Translations under genes and position numbers: made by a program
Notes under the pieces: generated by a model
What the model saw: only the letters and a program-made list of their open reading frames with translations
What the model was told of the DNA's origin: nothing
The model's database searches: none
Assembly (NCBI RefSeq): GCF_900105455.1
Contig: NZ_FNSF01000005.1
Coordinates: 496,001-560,000 of the forward strand
Source of the DNA: Tenacibaculum sp. MAR_2009_124
GTDB lineage: Bacteria; Bacteroidota; Bacteroidia; Flavobacteriales; Flavobacteriaceae
Direction: 5' to 3'
Length of the DNA: 64,000 bases
Shown: positions 36,374 through 44,825 of the stretch, piece after piece
Layout: every line of letters starts with the position of its first letter
How positions within the stretch are numbered: position 1 is the first letter of the stretch

Positions 36374-37255
36374 ATGACTAAATATTTAGAGCTAATAAAA
36401 AACTCCTATACTGGATATTGGAATTACTTAAAACAATCCGTTTTATTCGAAGTTCAATGGGAAAATTATTTTTACGGATTAATAATCATTTCTTTATTAG
36501 TATGGGGACTAGAATTGTTATTTCCATGGCGCAAGAATCAACCGGTTTTTAGAAAAGATTTTTGGTTAGATACCTTTTATATGTTTTTTAACTTCTTCCT
36601 TCTAAATTTGATTGTTCTTATAGCCTTGTCAAATACTACGGAGCAATTGTTAAACGATGCCTTAGCAATCTTCAATTTAGCTGTTTCAAACTTTCAATTG
36701 TTTGACATTAATACTTTTCCATATGCCGTAAAATTATTGGTATTTTTTATTTCATTAGACTTTATTCAATGGTTCACACATACTTTGCTACATCGATATG
36801 AATTTTTGTGGAATTTCCATAAAGTACATCACTCAGTAAAGCAGATGGGATTTGCAGCTCATTTACGTTACCATTGGATGGAACCAGTGCTATACAATTC
36901 AATGAAATATGTAGTTTTAGCTATCATAGGAGGGTTTACCGCTCAAGATGTTGCCATTGTTCATTTCTTTAATATTAGTATTGGCCATTTAAATCATGCA
37001 AACATTAATGTCGATTATGGCTTTTTAAAATATGTTTTTAACAATCCCAAAATGCATATTTGGCATCATGCTAAAGAACTTCCTCCTGAGAGAAAAAACG
37101 GGGTTAACTATGGAATTACGCTAAGTATTTGGGACTATCTTTTCAAAACAAACTACATCCCTTATGATGGTAGAGACATTGAAATTGGTTTTGAAGGAGA
37201 TGAAAAATTTCCGAAAAATTTCTTAGGTCAAGAGCTCTATCCTTTAAAAAAATAA
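36374..37255 (+). CDS. Sterol desaturase / fatty acid hydroxylase superfamily protein
   Basis: A 293-residue membrane-bound di-iron oxygenase. Histidine boxes: HTLLHRYEFLWNFHKVHHS, then FNISIGHLNHANIN and the final NNPKMHIWHH, as in FA_hydroxylase enzymes. Four or so membrane helices (about 30-50, 68-95, 117-140, 175-200) surround them. It would hydroxylate or desaturate a lipid. The link to arsenic-sugar lipids is plausible because arsenosugar phospholipids exist, but nothing in the sequence proves it. It follows the phosphoesterase gene by 40 bases. Confidence 0.85.
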   Translation: MTKYLELIKNSYTGYWNYLKQSVLFEVQWENYFYGLIIISLLVWGLELLFPWRKNQPVFRKDFWLDTFYMFFNFFLLNLIVLIALSNTTEQLLNDALAIFNLAVSNFQLFDINTFPYAVKLLVFFISLDFIQWFTHTLLHRYEFLWNFHKVHHSVKQMGFAAHLRYHWMEPVLYNSMKYVVLAIIGGFTAQDVAIVHFFNISIGHLNHANINVDYGFLKYVFNNPKMHIWHHAKELPPERKNGVNYGITLSIWDYLFKTNYIPYDGRDIEIGFEGDEKFPKNFLGQELYPLKK

Positions 37256-37278
37256 ATTACACTTTTTTAAAAACAACT

Positions 37279-37887
37279 ATGTCAAAAAACTTACTGTTAA
37301 TATTTACGCGTAATCCTGAACTTGGTAAAGTTAAAACTCGTTTGGCGAAATCTATTGGTGATTATGCCGCCTTAGATGTTTATAAATTCTTACTAAATCA
37401 CACAAAGAAGGTCACTGAAAAAGGACTTTTTGATATTGCCGTTTACTATTCTGTGAAAATTCGAGAAAACGATATTTGGGACACTCCAAAATTCAAAAAA
37501 TATGCTCAACATGGTAATGATTTAGGAGAACGAATGCAACATGCTTTTGAAGAAGGATTTGAAAACAATTATGATAAAGTCGTTATTGTTGGAAGTGATT
37601 TGTATGATTTACAATTGGAACATATTGACAAAGCTTTTGACAAACTTGAAACAAACGATGTGGTTATAGGACCAGCCGAAGATGGTGGATATTATCTATT
37701 GGGATTAAAAAAGGTTATTCCAGAAATTTTCAAAAACAAAAATTGGGGTACGGAAACGGTAAGACAAGACACTTTAAATGATTTACAAAACCTTTCTGTA
37801 CATTTGCTAACAACGCTTAATGATATTGATATTTTTGAAGACATTCAAAACAATCCAATATTTGATCAATTTTACAAAACCTCTTAA
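37279..37887 (+). CDS. TIGR04282-family arsenosugar-type glycosyltransferase
   Basis: A 202-residue GT-A-like enzyme with the full family pattern: FTRNPELGKVKTRLAKSIGD at the nucleotide site, VVIVGSDLYDLQLEHI and VVIGPAEDGGYYLLGLKK, then NWGTETVRQDTLNDLQ. TIGR04282 proteins are named from their place beside arsM and arsS genes, and are thought to add the aglycone or sugar during arsenosugar formation. It lies 23 bases after the sterol-desaturase gene and 42 bases before the phosphorylase. Confidence 0.9.
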   Translation: MSKNLLLIFTRNPELGKVKTRLAKSIGDYAALDVYKFLLNHTKKVTEKGLFDIAVYYSVKIRENDIWDTPKFKKYAQHGNDLGERMQHAFEEGFENNYDKVVIVGSDLYDLQLEHIDKAFDKLETNDVVIGPAEDGGYYLLGLKKVIPEIFKNKNWGTETVRQDTLNDLQNLSVHLLTTLNDIDIFEDIQNNPIFDQFYKTS

Positions 37888-37929
37888 ACATTAAAACTAA
37901 CTTTATAATCATATTAAAACAGACTAACA

Positions 37930-38745
37930 TTGAAAAAACAACAATTACAAGAAACAAAAGCATATCTTCAAAATAACGGTATTACGGATCCTGAAATTGG
38001 AATCGTATTAGGTACTGGACTTGGAAAATTGGTTAATGAAGTAAAAATAGAAAAAGAAATTCCGTATTCAGAGATCCCACATTTTCCTCAAGCTACTGTT
38101 GAGTTTCACTCGGGTAAACTAATTTACGGAACCCTATCTGATAAAAAGGTAGTAATTATGTCTGGACGTTTTCATGTATACGAAGGATACAACCTTTGGG
38201 AAGTTACTTATGGAATTCGCACCATGCATCAATTAGGAATTAAGAACTTGTTAATTTCAAATGCAGCAGGAGCTATAAATCTGAATTACAAAAAAGGAAC
38301 CCTAATGCTTATTGAAGATCATTTAAACCTTCAAGGAGGTTCTCCTTTAGCCTTCAAAGGTTCAGGGGAATTTGGTGATTTATTTGCGGACATGCTTGAA
38401 CCATATTCGAAAGATTTGAACGGGAAAATGAAAGCAATTGCAAAAGCAAACGACATAGATTTGAAGGAAGGAGTATATGCAAGTGTCGTTGGTCCTCAAT
38501 TGGAAACCAGAGCAGAGTATAGAATGCTTCAAATTTTAGAAGTTGATGCCGTTGGAATGAGCACAGTACCAGAAGTTATTGTAGCGAAACATTTGCAATT
38601 ACCATGTGCTGCTATTTCCGTTTTAACGGACGAATGTGATCCTAAAAACTTGCAACCTGTAAATATTGAAGAAATCATTGAAGTAGCTGGTAAAGCAGAA
38701 CCAAAAATGATTACACTTTTTAAAGAATTAATAAAAACAATTTAG
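37930..38745 (+). CDS. Purine-nucleoside phosphorylase (PNP), TTG start
   Basis: A 271-residue phosphorylase of the trimeric PNP family. Motifs: GIVLGTGLGKLV, TVEFHSGKLIYG, GRFHVYEGYNLWEV (phosphate and ribose site), LLISNAAGAINLNYKKGTLM, EDHLNLQGGSPL and VGMSTVPEVIVAKH with LTDECDP at the end. The start appears to be TTG at 37930, which sets the usual distance to the first motif. In arsenosugar clusters a PNP is expected to remove adenine from 5'-deoxy-5'-dimethylarsinoyl-adenosine; it could equally serve ordinary purine salvage. Confidence 0.93.
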   Translation: MKKQQLQETKAYLQNNGITDPEIGIVLGTGLGKLVNEVKIEKEIPYSEIPHFPQATVEFHSGKLIYGTLSDKKVVIMSGRFHVYEGYNLWEVTYGIRTMHQLGIKNLLISNAAGAINLNYKKGTLMLIEDHLNLQGGSPLAFKGSGEFGDLFADMLEPYSKDLNGKMKAIAKANDIDLKEGVYASVVGPQLETRAEYRMLQILEVDAVGMSTVPEVIVAKHLQLPCAAISVLTDECDPKNLQPVNIEEIIEVAGKAEPKMITLFKELIKTI

Positions 38746-38805
38746 TTCGCAGTCATTTTCTGAAAAGTAATTGAACACTGAAAACTGATTAATGATAATT
38801 GATAT

Positions 38806-39774
38806 ATGAGTTATTTAGATACCACCAAAGATGTATATAAACAGGCGGCTTTAACGCCAGATGTAGGACTTTGTTGCACCACCAATCCTATTTGGGAATT
38901 GCCCGGTTTGAAAATTCCGAAAATCATGCAAGAAATGAACTATGGCTGTGGGTCTACGGTACATGCAAGGGACTTAACCAATAATCCGAATGTTTTGTAT
39001 GTTGGTGTTGGTGGCGGTATGGAATTATTACAATTTTCCTATTTCTCTCGTCAAAAAAATGGTGTTATTGGTATTGATGTTGTTGATGAAATGTTAGATG
39101 CTTCCAAAAAGAATTTCGTGGAAGCCGAAGCCCAAAACGATTGGTTTAAGAGTGACTTTGTTGATTTACGAAAAGGAGACGCCTTAAACTTACCTGTTGA
39201 AGATAACTCCATTGATGTTGCGGCTCAAAACTGTCTGTTTAATATTTTTAAAGCCGAAGAGTTAAAAAAGGCTATTGCCGAAATGTACCGTGTATTAAAA
39301 CCTCATGGTCGTTTGGTAATGAGTGATCCTACTTGTGAACAACCGATGAATGACACTTTGAGAAATGACGAACGATTGCGTGCTTTATGTTTAAGTGGTA
39401 GTTTACCTATTACTGAATATGTAAAAATGTTAACGGACGCAGGCTTCGGAACTATTGAAATACGCGCCAGAAAACCGTATCGAATATTAGATCCAAAGAA
39501 CTACCCTACTGATGAGTTAATATATATTGAATCAATAGAGGTCGCTGCGATTAAAGATCCGATGCCAGAGGATGGGCCGTGTATATTTACAGGAAAAGCA
39601 GCTATTTATTTTGGAGAGGAAGAATACTTTGATGATAAAAAAGGCCATACACTATTAAAAAACCAACCCTTAGCTATCTGCGACAAGACAGCAAAGGCTT
39701 TAGCTGATTTAGGAAGAGATGATATTTACATCAGTGAATCTACCTTTCATTACGATGGTGGTGGATGCTGTTAA
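38806..39774 (+). CDS. arsM: Arsenite S-adenosylmethionine methyltransferase, arsenosugar type
   Basis: A 322-residue class I methyltransferase. Arsenic-binding cysteines are likely C23-C24 (LCCTTNPIWELPG), C48 (MNYGCGS) and the AQNCLFNIF cysteine. The SAM motif I is VLYVGVGGGMELL (63-75), followed by IGIDVVDEML. The RLVMSDPTCEQPMND and YDGGGCC ends are characteristic of the ArsM linked to arsenosugar biosynthesis. It methylates arsenite to dimethylarsenite, the first step. It closes the cluster and is followed by a terminator at 39826. Confidence 0.92.
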   Translation: MSYLDTTKDVYKQAALTPDVGLCCTTNPIWELPGLKIPKIMQEMNYGCGSTVHARDLTNNPNVLYVGVGGGMELLQFSYFSRQKNGVIGIDVVDEMLDASKKNFVEAEAQNDWFKSDFVDLRKGDALNLPVEDNSIDVAAQNCLFNIFKAEELKKAIAEMYRVLKPHGRLVMSDPTCEQPMNDTLRNDERLRALCLSGSLPITEYVKMLTDAGFGTIEIRARKPYRILDPKNYPTDELIYIESIEVAAIKDPMPEDGPCIFTGKAAIYFGEEEYFDDKKGHTLLKNQPLAICDKTAKALADLGRDDIYISESTFHYDGGGCC

Positions 39775-39825
39775 GCTCTTCATTTAAATTAAAAAAGAAT
39801 AGGCTCAATTAATAGATAAAAAACA

Positions 39826-39858
39826 CCCCAGTAAATTAAAATTCACTGGGGATTTTTT
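39826..39858 (+). terminator. Terminator after arsM
   Basis: CCCCAGT-aaattaaaattc-ACTGGGG followed by a T run, 51 bases after the arsM stop. It may also end the minus-strand peptide gene at 39885. Confidence 0.8.
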
Positions 39859-39884
39859 AATTCATAAATATGAATATGCTTTGA

Positions 39885-40070
39885 TTAATACCAAAAGCAT
39901 CCAAATCTACCACATCGTCCAGCATCACAGAACTCTCCGTAACCTTGAACATTGTGACAGCATCGAGAACCTTGTTGTCGGCAATATCCATTCCATCTAC
40001 CTCCTCCATTGATTTCTTTTTGATCTTCTTTCTTGATGATTTTTCCAAGATTTAAAATTTGTTTTTTCAT
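39885..40070 (-). CDS. Double-glycine-leader, cysteine-rich bacteriocin-like peptide (61 aa)
   Basis: A small precursor peptide: leader MKKQILNLGKIIKKEDQKEINGG, ending in a Gly-Gly cleavage site at residues 22-23, then a mature 38-residue Gly- and Arg-rich peptide with six cysteines (YC, RCC, FC, RC, GC), enough for three disulphides. Such leaders (LGKxxxKxxQKxINGG) are widespread in Bacteroidota and are processed and exported by peptidase-containing ABC transporters. No such transporter, immunity gene or modification enzyme is in this window. A second frame over the same bases lacks these features. Confidence 0.75.
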   Translation of the reverse strand: MKKQILNLGKIIKKEDQKEINGGGRWNGYCRQQGSRCCHNVQGYGEFCDAGRCGRFGCFWY

Positions 40071-40559
40071 AATATGTAAGTTAAAATTGGTTAATCCTTG
40101 AATTATTTATAGACACTCAAGTGATATGTCTGTTCTTTTCTAGAAAAGTCGTATTTTAATACTACCAATCGATTTTAAGACTGATAATATTTTTAATGAT
40201 TATCAGTAATTGACAACAAAAAGTAACTGTCAACCTGAAACAAGTTCGGGATGACGCTACTACTATAATTGCGGCCAATAATGGACAATCAACTATTTTT
40301 TAACAAACGAGCTCAATTATTTAGGGTAAATCAATTAACTGTTTGTTCTCATAGAAAGCATTTGCTTTAACTATACACCAAAATGTACTTCATTCAACGG
40401 AAAATATCCAGCAACAATTTTATTAATGAGAAAATAGTACCTCTCATAATTCACTTCCTCAGCAAATTACAATAATTTTACGAAACAAAAAACCTCAAAG
40501 ATTTTAAAATCTTTGAGGTTTTTTCGCATTATTTCTCAAATACCTGTAATCTTCTAGTA
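40071..40559. other. 489-bp intergenic region
   Basis: No gene seen. It contains a short imperfect inverted repeat at 40229-40255 (GTCAACCTGAA...TTCGGGATGAC) of a type scattered in flavobacteria, and a strong 38-base palindromic terminator at 40487-40524. The rest is AT-rich. Confidence 0.5.
40487..40524 (-). terminator. Bidirectional terminator, probably for the 161-aa gene
   Basis: A perfect 19-bp palindrome arm, A6-CCTCAAAGATTTT / AAAATCTTTGAGG-T6, 36 bases past the stop of the minus-strand gene at 40560. Confidence 0.85.
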
Positions 40560-41045
40560 TTATTTTGAGTTTTTTGTTTTCTTACTTTCTTTTTCTATTT
40601 CTTTCGAAGTTTCTTTTATTCGTTTTTCTAGTTCAATAATATTATTGCTAATACTTTGCAATTTCTCAGTATTCTTAGCAACCTTATCATTTATTTTCGC
40701 TAAAGTTTTAAGCAGTTTTTTCTTCTTCTTTTGCTGCTTTTTATCCAACTTCACATCAGTATTTTGTAGTGAACGCAGATCTTCTTTAGTTGTTGACAAT
40801 TCTTTTTTTAGATTACGAATCTTACTCTCTATTCTTACTTTCTTCCCATTGGCTTTATCTAACTTTTGTTGATCTGTCACAAAGTTTCTTTGTAACATTC
40901 TCATCATTTGCTGTTGTTGCATCATCATCTGATGGTGCTGTGATGCAATATTATTGATTTGAGCGGCACTAGGTGGACTCGGAAAACTCTGAGAAAACAC
41001 CACTAATGGGAATAACAATAAATAAAATAGTAGTTTATTTTTCAT
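40560..41045 (-). CDS. Secreted coiled-coil protein (161 aa), function unknown
   Basis: A signal peptide (MKNKLLFYLLLFPLVVFS, cleaved before Q) is followed by a Met/Gln/His-rich stretch (HHQMMMQQQQMMRM, about 38-51) and then a long Lys/Glu-rich coiled coil (about 60-161). I do not recognise a named family. The Met/His cluster could bind metal, but low complexity makes that weak. It appears monocistronic with its own terminator. Confidence 0.65.
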   Translation of the reverse strand: MKNKLLFYLLLFPLVVFSQSFPSPPSAAQINNIASQHHQMMMQQQQMMRMLQRNFVTDQQKLDKANGKKVRIESKIRNLKKELSTTKEDLRSLQNTDVKLDKKQQKKKKKLLKTLAKINDKVAKNTEKLQSISNNIIELEKRIKETSKEIEKESKKTKNSK

Positions 41046-41124
41046 ATAATCATTAATTTAAAAAAACCTATTCTTACCATTTGTAACACTATTTTTAGGT
41101 TTTCGTGTATTTCTATTGTAGAAA

Positions 41125-41258
41125 TGTCAGTTCGAGTGTTTTTTACTAAGTGTTAACGAAGTGAAAAATGTATCGAGAACAGCATATAGTATTAGGGAGC
41201 ACTTCTCGATACAAAATCATTCTTCATTTTATTTCAAATAATTTTACTCGAAGTGACA
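41125..41258 (-). repeat. 134-bp inverted-repeat (MITE/REP-like) element, copy 2
   Basis: Same element as 1310-1432 in opposite orientation. On the minus strand it reads TGTCACTTCGAGT...ACTCGAACTGACA with the same internal GTATCGAGAA / TTCTCGATAC pair. It differs by scattered substitutions and about 11 extra bases near one end. Confidence 0.8.
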
Positions 41259-41383
41259 ACCCTAATTACCCTAAATCAATATTTTAAAATGGTATAACAC
41301 TAACATAATAACCTGAGTTCGATTTAACTTTAACTCATTCCGATGTTTCACTCACAAGTAGACAAAACTTATGAGAGTTAGAT

Positions 41384-41403
41384 CAAGGGGATGAATCCCT
41401 TGG
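41384..41403. repeat. CAAGGGGA hairpin, copy 2
   Basis: CAAGGGGA-tgaa-TCCCTTG, one C shorter in the right arm than copies 1 and 3, eight bases after the stop of the tail-fibre-like gene at 41412. Confidence 0.6.
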
Positions 41404-41411
41404 CTATATAT

Positions 41412-42947
41412 TTAGTTTTTATTTATCAATTTCTCCAATTGATTCACTTTTTCTAACAAGGTTTTTAAAATCTTGTTCTCTTTTTCAAGTTTATCAATTC
41501 TTTCTTCTTGAGATTTTAATGATTTAATTTCCTTATTCTGATTATTGATTTTCTTTTCTTGCTCAATGGTATACAAGGTTAACTCTTCAATTTTCTGTAA
41601 TAGTTTTGCATCCATTTCACCTAAATAGAAACCATTTTTTTCAACCTCTTTAGCACTAGGAATATCTTTTAAATGCCCTTTTTCTTTGATATGATTTTCT
41701 ACTTCAGTTAAGGATGGTAATTGATAATCTTCATAAAAAACAAAATCAGACCAGTTCGGAAATGCTTCTACCTTAATTTCTCTTGCTCCAATTGAACCTT
41801 CAACGGCTAGTTTATGATTCCCCATGGTGTTTGTACCTATACCAACTTGACCACCATTAAAAACAACGTTTCTATTTGCTCGGTTAACATTCATAACATC
41901 ATAATACACTCCAGAATATTGGACTCTATGTACTACATTAATATTTTCATTTGCCCATTTGATCTCATAAGATGCAGCATCTTCACTTGTTGGCATTGAT
42001 AATCTTAAGGCGACCTTATCAGTTTTTGATAATATATCTAATTTCGCATTCGGGCTTGTTGTACCAATACCAATATCTCCTCCAGTAAAAATTACATTTC
42101 TATTTGTTCGGTTCATTGTCATCACGTCATAATAAGTATTGGCGTATTGAACTCGATGGACTATATTATTATTCTGATTAGCCCACTTAATCTCATAAGA
42201 AGCTGCGTCTTCACTTGTTGGCATTGATAGTCTCAAAGCAACCTTATCAGTTCTTGATAATATATCTAATTTCGCATTCGGGCTTATTGTTCCTATCCCT
42301 AAATTGCCATCAATTATTACACCATGTTCAGTTTTACCATTACTATGTGAGGCATTTTTAAAATATGTAGTTTGTTTTGCAATACCACTTCCTGGCATAG
42401 TTTTCGGGATAATTTCAAATACACCGTTTGTCCCAGAAAACGGCGTTCCAGTTTTAAAGATTAAATCATTATAAACCCCACCATTTCCAATTCTAAAATC
42501 ACCTTTTACTTCTAATTTTGAACTAGGATTTGGAACTCCAATACCAACATTACCATTCGCTAAAATCCCTACTTTTTCCGAAAGAACACCATTTAAGGCT
42601 GTATGGAATTTAAGATCAAAAGAAGCACTTTGATTTTGTCTAGCAGCCTCAATTCTCGCCGTAGCCCCCCAAGGAAATCCAGAAGCACCTGCAAAATACC
42701 AGTCTAATCCCATTGCATTATCACCATTGTTACTTAATTCTTTAAAACTTAATAAAGATTTATAACCTACAATAGAACTCGCTATTGTTAGTTTTTCAGT
42801 AGGAGAATTAGTTCCTATCCCAATTTCCCCGTTCTTATAAATAAAATCGGATTTCGATCCGTTTTCAGTTGTAATTTTCTCTTGTGCTGACACTAAGGAA
42901 TTAATCCCCAACACAGCTAGTACTGCAATTTTTATCCTTGTTTTCAT
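41412..42947 (-). CDS. Tail-fibre-like exported protein, paralogue 2
   Basis: A 511-residue exported protein: signal peptide (1-21, ending in SAQ), then many GIGTNSPTEKLTI-like repeats typical of fibre shafts, the conserved C-terminal module (REIKVEAFPNWSDFVFYEDYQLPSLTEVENHI, HLKDIPSAKEV, LLQKIEELTLYTIEQEKKI) and a terminal coiled coil. Two adjacent 76-residue segments are nearly identical (each with SPNAKLDILS..TDKVALRLSM), a recent internal tandem duplication of 228 bp. It lies 11 bases after paralogue 3 and shares about 300 bp of almost identical DNA with it. Confidence 0.78.
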   Translation of the reverse strand: MKTRIKIAVLAVLGINSLVSAQEKITTENGSKSDFIYKNGEIGIGTNSPTEKLTIASSIVGYKSLLSFKELSNNGDNAMGLDWYFAGASGFPWGATARIEAARQNQSASFDLKFHTALNGVLSEKVGILANGNVGIGVPNPSSKLEVKGDFRIGNGGVYNDLIFKTGTPFSGTNGVFEIIPKTMPGSGIAKQTTYFKNASHSNGKTEHGVIIDGNLGIGTISPNAKLDILSRTDKVALRLSMPTSEDAASYEIKWANQNNNIVHRVQYANTYYDVMTMNRTNRNVIFTGGDIGIGTTSPNAKLDILSKTDKVALRLSMPTSEDAASYEIKWANENINVVHRVQYSGVYYDVMNVNRANRNVVFNGGQVGIGTNTMGNHKLAVEGSIGAREIKVEAFPNWSDFVFYEDYQLPSLTEVENHIKEKGHLKDIPSAKEVEKNGFYLGEMDAKLLQKIEELTLYTIEQEKKINNQNKEIKSLKSQEERIDKLEKENKILKTLLEKVNQLEKLINKN

Positions 42948-42958
42948 AATCTTTTATT

Positions 42959-44443
42959 TTAGTTGTTTTTGTTAAGTTCTAATACTTTTTTCAATAGACT
43001 TTTCAACTCTTTAATTTCTTTTGCTTGACTATCTAACTGGGTTTTATATTTTTTTAGGTCTTCGATTTTCTTTTCTTGCTCAATCGTATACAAGGTTAAC
43101 TCTTCAATTTTCTGTAATAGTTTTGCATCCATTTCACCTAAATAGAAACCATTTTTTTCAACCTCTTTAGCACTCGGAATATCTTTTAAATGACCTTTTG
43201 CTTTGATATGATTTTCTACTTCAGTTAAGGTTGGTAGTTGGTAATCGTCATAAAAAACAAAATCAGACCAGTTTGGAAATGCTTCTACCTTAATTTCTCT
43301 TGCTCCAATTGAACCTTCTACGGCTAGTTTGTGGTTGCCCATAGTGTTTGTTCCTATTCCAATTTTACCATCAGTATTAACTACAAAATCATTCTCACTA
43401 CTAACTTGAAGTTTTAGTATTTGCGGTGTATTATCAAGTTTTCTACTATAAATAATATTTCTGTTTGTTACAGCTCCTAAAATCATCTTTGAGTTTCCTC
43501 CAGTATTCTCTATTGTACTATATGTAGAAGTACTTCCTTTAATATGTAATTTTGAATCAGGATTTTGTTCTCCAATTCCAACATGACCGTTCTTTAAAAC
43601 ATTCAATAAATTACTAAAAGCACCATTATATCCCTCTAAAGAGAAGCGATCATCACGTGCTGTAAATTGCCATCCAGATTTTGCAGTATCAAAAATCTCA
43701 CCAGTTTTAACACTTCTATTAAAACCAACTCCTACCCAATCGTCACTTGCATCAAAACTTATCCCATCATTTCCATTCATCAATTGAAGTTTAGAACTTG
43801 GATTTGGCACACCAATCCCTACTCTTCCAGCACTTGAGATGATCATTTTATCTGTTCCATTCGTTTGGAGTTTTAAATTTTCATCTGCATTAATTTTGAA
43901 ATTATAATGACTAACTCCATCTGTACCTAAATAATGGCTCGAGTTTAGTCCTGTTGTTCTTTTCCCTTGAAAAAGGATCCCAGTAGAACCCGTAGTCGAA
44001 GTAGTTACTACCTTAATTTTGGTCCCTTCATCACTTGACAAATGTAGTTTTTCATTAGGCCCATTCGTTCCAATTCCGACATTACCTTCAGCGTTAATTC
44101 TCATTCTTATTTGTGCTATGGAGTTTAAGCCATCCCATGTAAGTAAACTAATTCCTTTATTATAATTTCTTCCATGTGATGTTCCTTGAATCATTAACTC
44201 ACCATATTCGTTAAAGGGGAAAACTCCATTTGATTCTCTTTTAGATCTATAAATTAAGGGCGAAGCCCAATAAGCGTTAGTAGAAGACCAACCACCATCG
44301 TTATCAATACCAGAAGGAATTTTATTTGAAGCACCACTTATCGCATTCACAGAATTATCTGGTGATGAAGAAATTTGACTATAGAGGTTACTAGTGATAA
44401 TTACTGAAATAGCAATAACCGCAATTTTAATTTTTGATTTCAT
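42959..44443 (-). CDS. Tail-fibre-like exported protein, paralogue 3
   Basis: A 494-residue exported fibre-like protein: signal peptide (about 1-22, ending in LYSQ), repeated NVGIGTNGPNEKLHL and KIGIGTNTMGNHKLAV units, and the same C-terminal module and coiled coil as the other two paralogues. It is the promoter-proximal gene of the pair. The repeats form beta-rich collar units in related proteins, and the coiled coil suggests trimerisation. The function as adhesin, sheath or extracellular fibre is open. Confidence 0.78.
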   Translation of the reverse strand: MKSKIKIAVIAISVIITSNLYSQISSSPDNSVNAISGASNKIPSGIDNDGGWSSTNAYWASPLIYRSKRESNGVFPFNEYGELMIQGTSHGRNYNKGISLLTWDGLNSIAQIRMRINAEGNVGIGTNGPNEKLHLSSDEGTKIKVVTTSTTGSTGILFQGKRTTGLNSSHYLGTDGVSHYNFKINADENLKLQTNGTDKMIISSAGRVGIGVPNPSSKLQLMNGNDGISFDASDDWVGVGFNRSVKTGEIFDTAKSGWQFTARDDRFSLEGYNGAFSNLLNVLKNGHVGIGEQNPDSKLHIKGSTSTYSTIENTGGNSKMILGAVTNRNIIYSRKLDNTPQILKLQVSSENDFVVNTDGKIGIGTNTMGNHKLAVEGSIGAREIKVEAFPNWSDFVFYDDYQLPTLTEVENHIKAKGHLKDIPSAKEVEKNGFYLGEMDAKLLQKIEELTLYTIEQEKKIEDLKKYKTQLDSQAKEIKELKSLLKKVLELNKNN

Positions 44444-44564
44444 AATAATTCAGTTTTTAATGATATTAAATAGATAGATTCAAGCAATTGCAAAAGAAAA
44501 CAAACCAAGTGGAGAGTAATTCACATAGCAACATTAGTAGGTTTTCTTAACAATTAATTTTTGG

Positions 44565-44572
44565 CAAAGTTA
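44565..44572 (-). promoter_or_regulatory. Bacteroidetes -7 element for tail-fibre-like paralogues 3 and 2
   Basis: TAACTTTG (minus strand) matches TAnnTTTG. The leader would be about 115 bases long. Confidence 0.45.
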
Positions 44573-44641
44573 AAAAAATTGTGATACTAATTTTTGATTT
44601 TTCTGGGATGTAGATAAACTTCTCTTTTCTATGGACTCTTC

Positions 44642-44723
44642 GTCACTGCGAAGCAAATACTTTTGCTGTGGCAGTCTCTTTTTAATAGGTAGATTGCTTC
44701 ATCATTACATTCTTCGCAATGAC
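44642..44723. repeat. 82-bp REP-like element with 12-bp ends
   Basis: Terminal repeats GTCACTGCGAAG and CTTCGCAATGAC pair with one mismatch, flanking about 58 bases. The GTCATTGCGAAG end is a common flavobacterial dispersed repeat word. Confidence 0.7.
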
Positions 44724-44793
44724 ATTGTAAGAAATCTTCCTTACACCTATAAGTTCTGAAAACTATGGGGTTATATAAAGAATTCTAAAATTG

Positions 44794-44801
44794 TACCTTT
44801 G
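44794..44801 (+). promoter_or_regulatory. Bacteroidetes -7 element for the arginine-methyltransferase-like gene
   Basis: TACCTTTG overlaps a TTG codon in frame with the next gene, so translation must begin downstream, at the ATG at 44826, about 20 bases after the predicted start of transcription. Confidence 0.6.
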
Positions 44802-44825
44802 AGAAAACTCAGATTCTATTTACTC

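Larger units (their letters stand above)
41046..41411. other. 366-bp intergenic region with repeats
   Basis: Holds the second copy of the long inverted-repeat element (41125-41258) and the second CAAGGGGA hairpin (41384-41403). No gene seen. Confidence 0.6.
44444..44825. other. 382-bp divergent intergenic region
   Basis: Contains -7 elements for both flanking genes (44565-44572 minus; 44794-44801 plus) and an 82-bp inverted-repeat element (44642-44723). A TTG-initiated extension of the downstream frame begins inside the plus promoter and is rejected. Confidence 0.55.

Noticed and set aside
37279..39774. Reading the PNP and ArsM genes as ordinary purine salvage and quinone methylation
   Set aside because: The ArsM cysteine pattern and the TIGR04282 neighbour fit arsenosugar chemistry better, although PNP alone would be ambiguous.
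39857..40048. Second minus-strand frame over the Gly-Gly peptide
   Set aside because: It lacks the leader motif and the cysteines. The peptide in the other frame has a clear leader.
41125..41258. Possible insertion sequence
   Set aside because: It has terminal inverted repeats but no transposase gene, so it is listed as a repeat only.
44799..44825. TTG-initiated start nine codons upstream of the arginine-methyltransferase-like gene
   Set aside because: The TTG overlaps the TACCTTTG promoter element. The ATG at 44826 fits the family.
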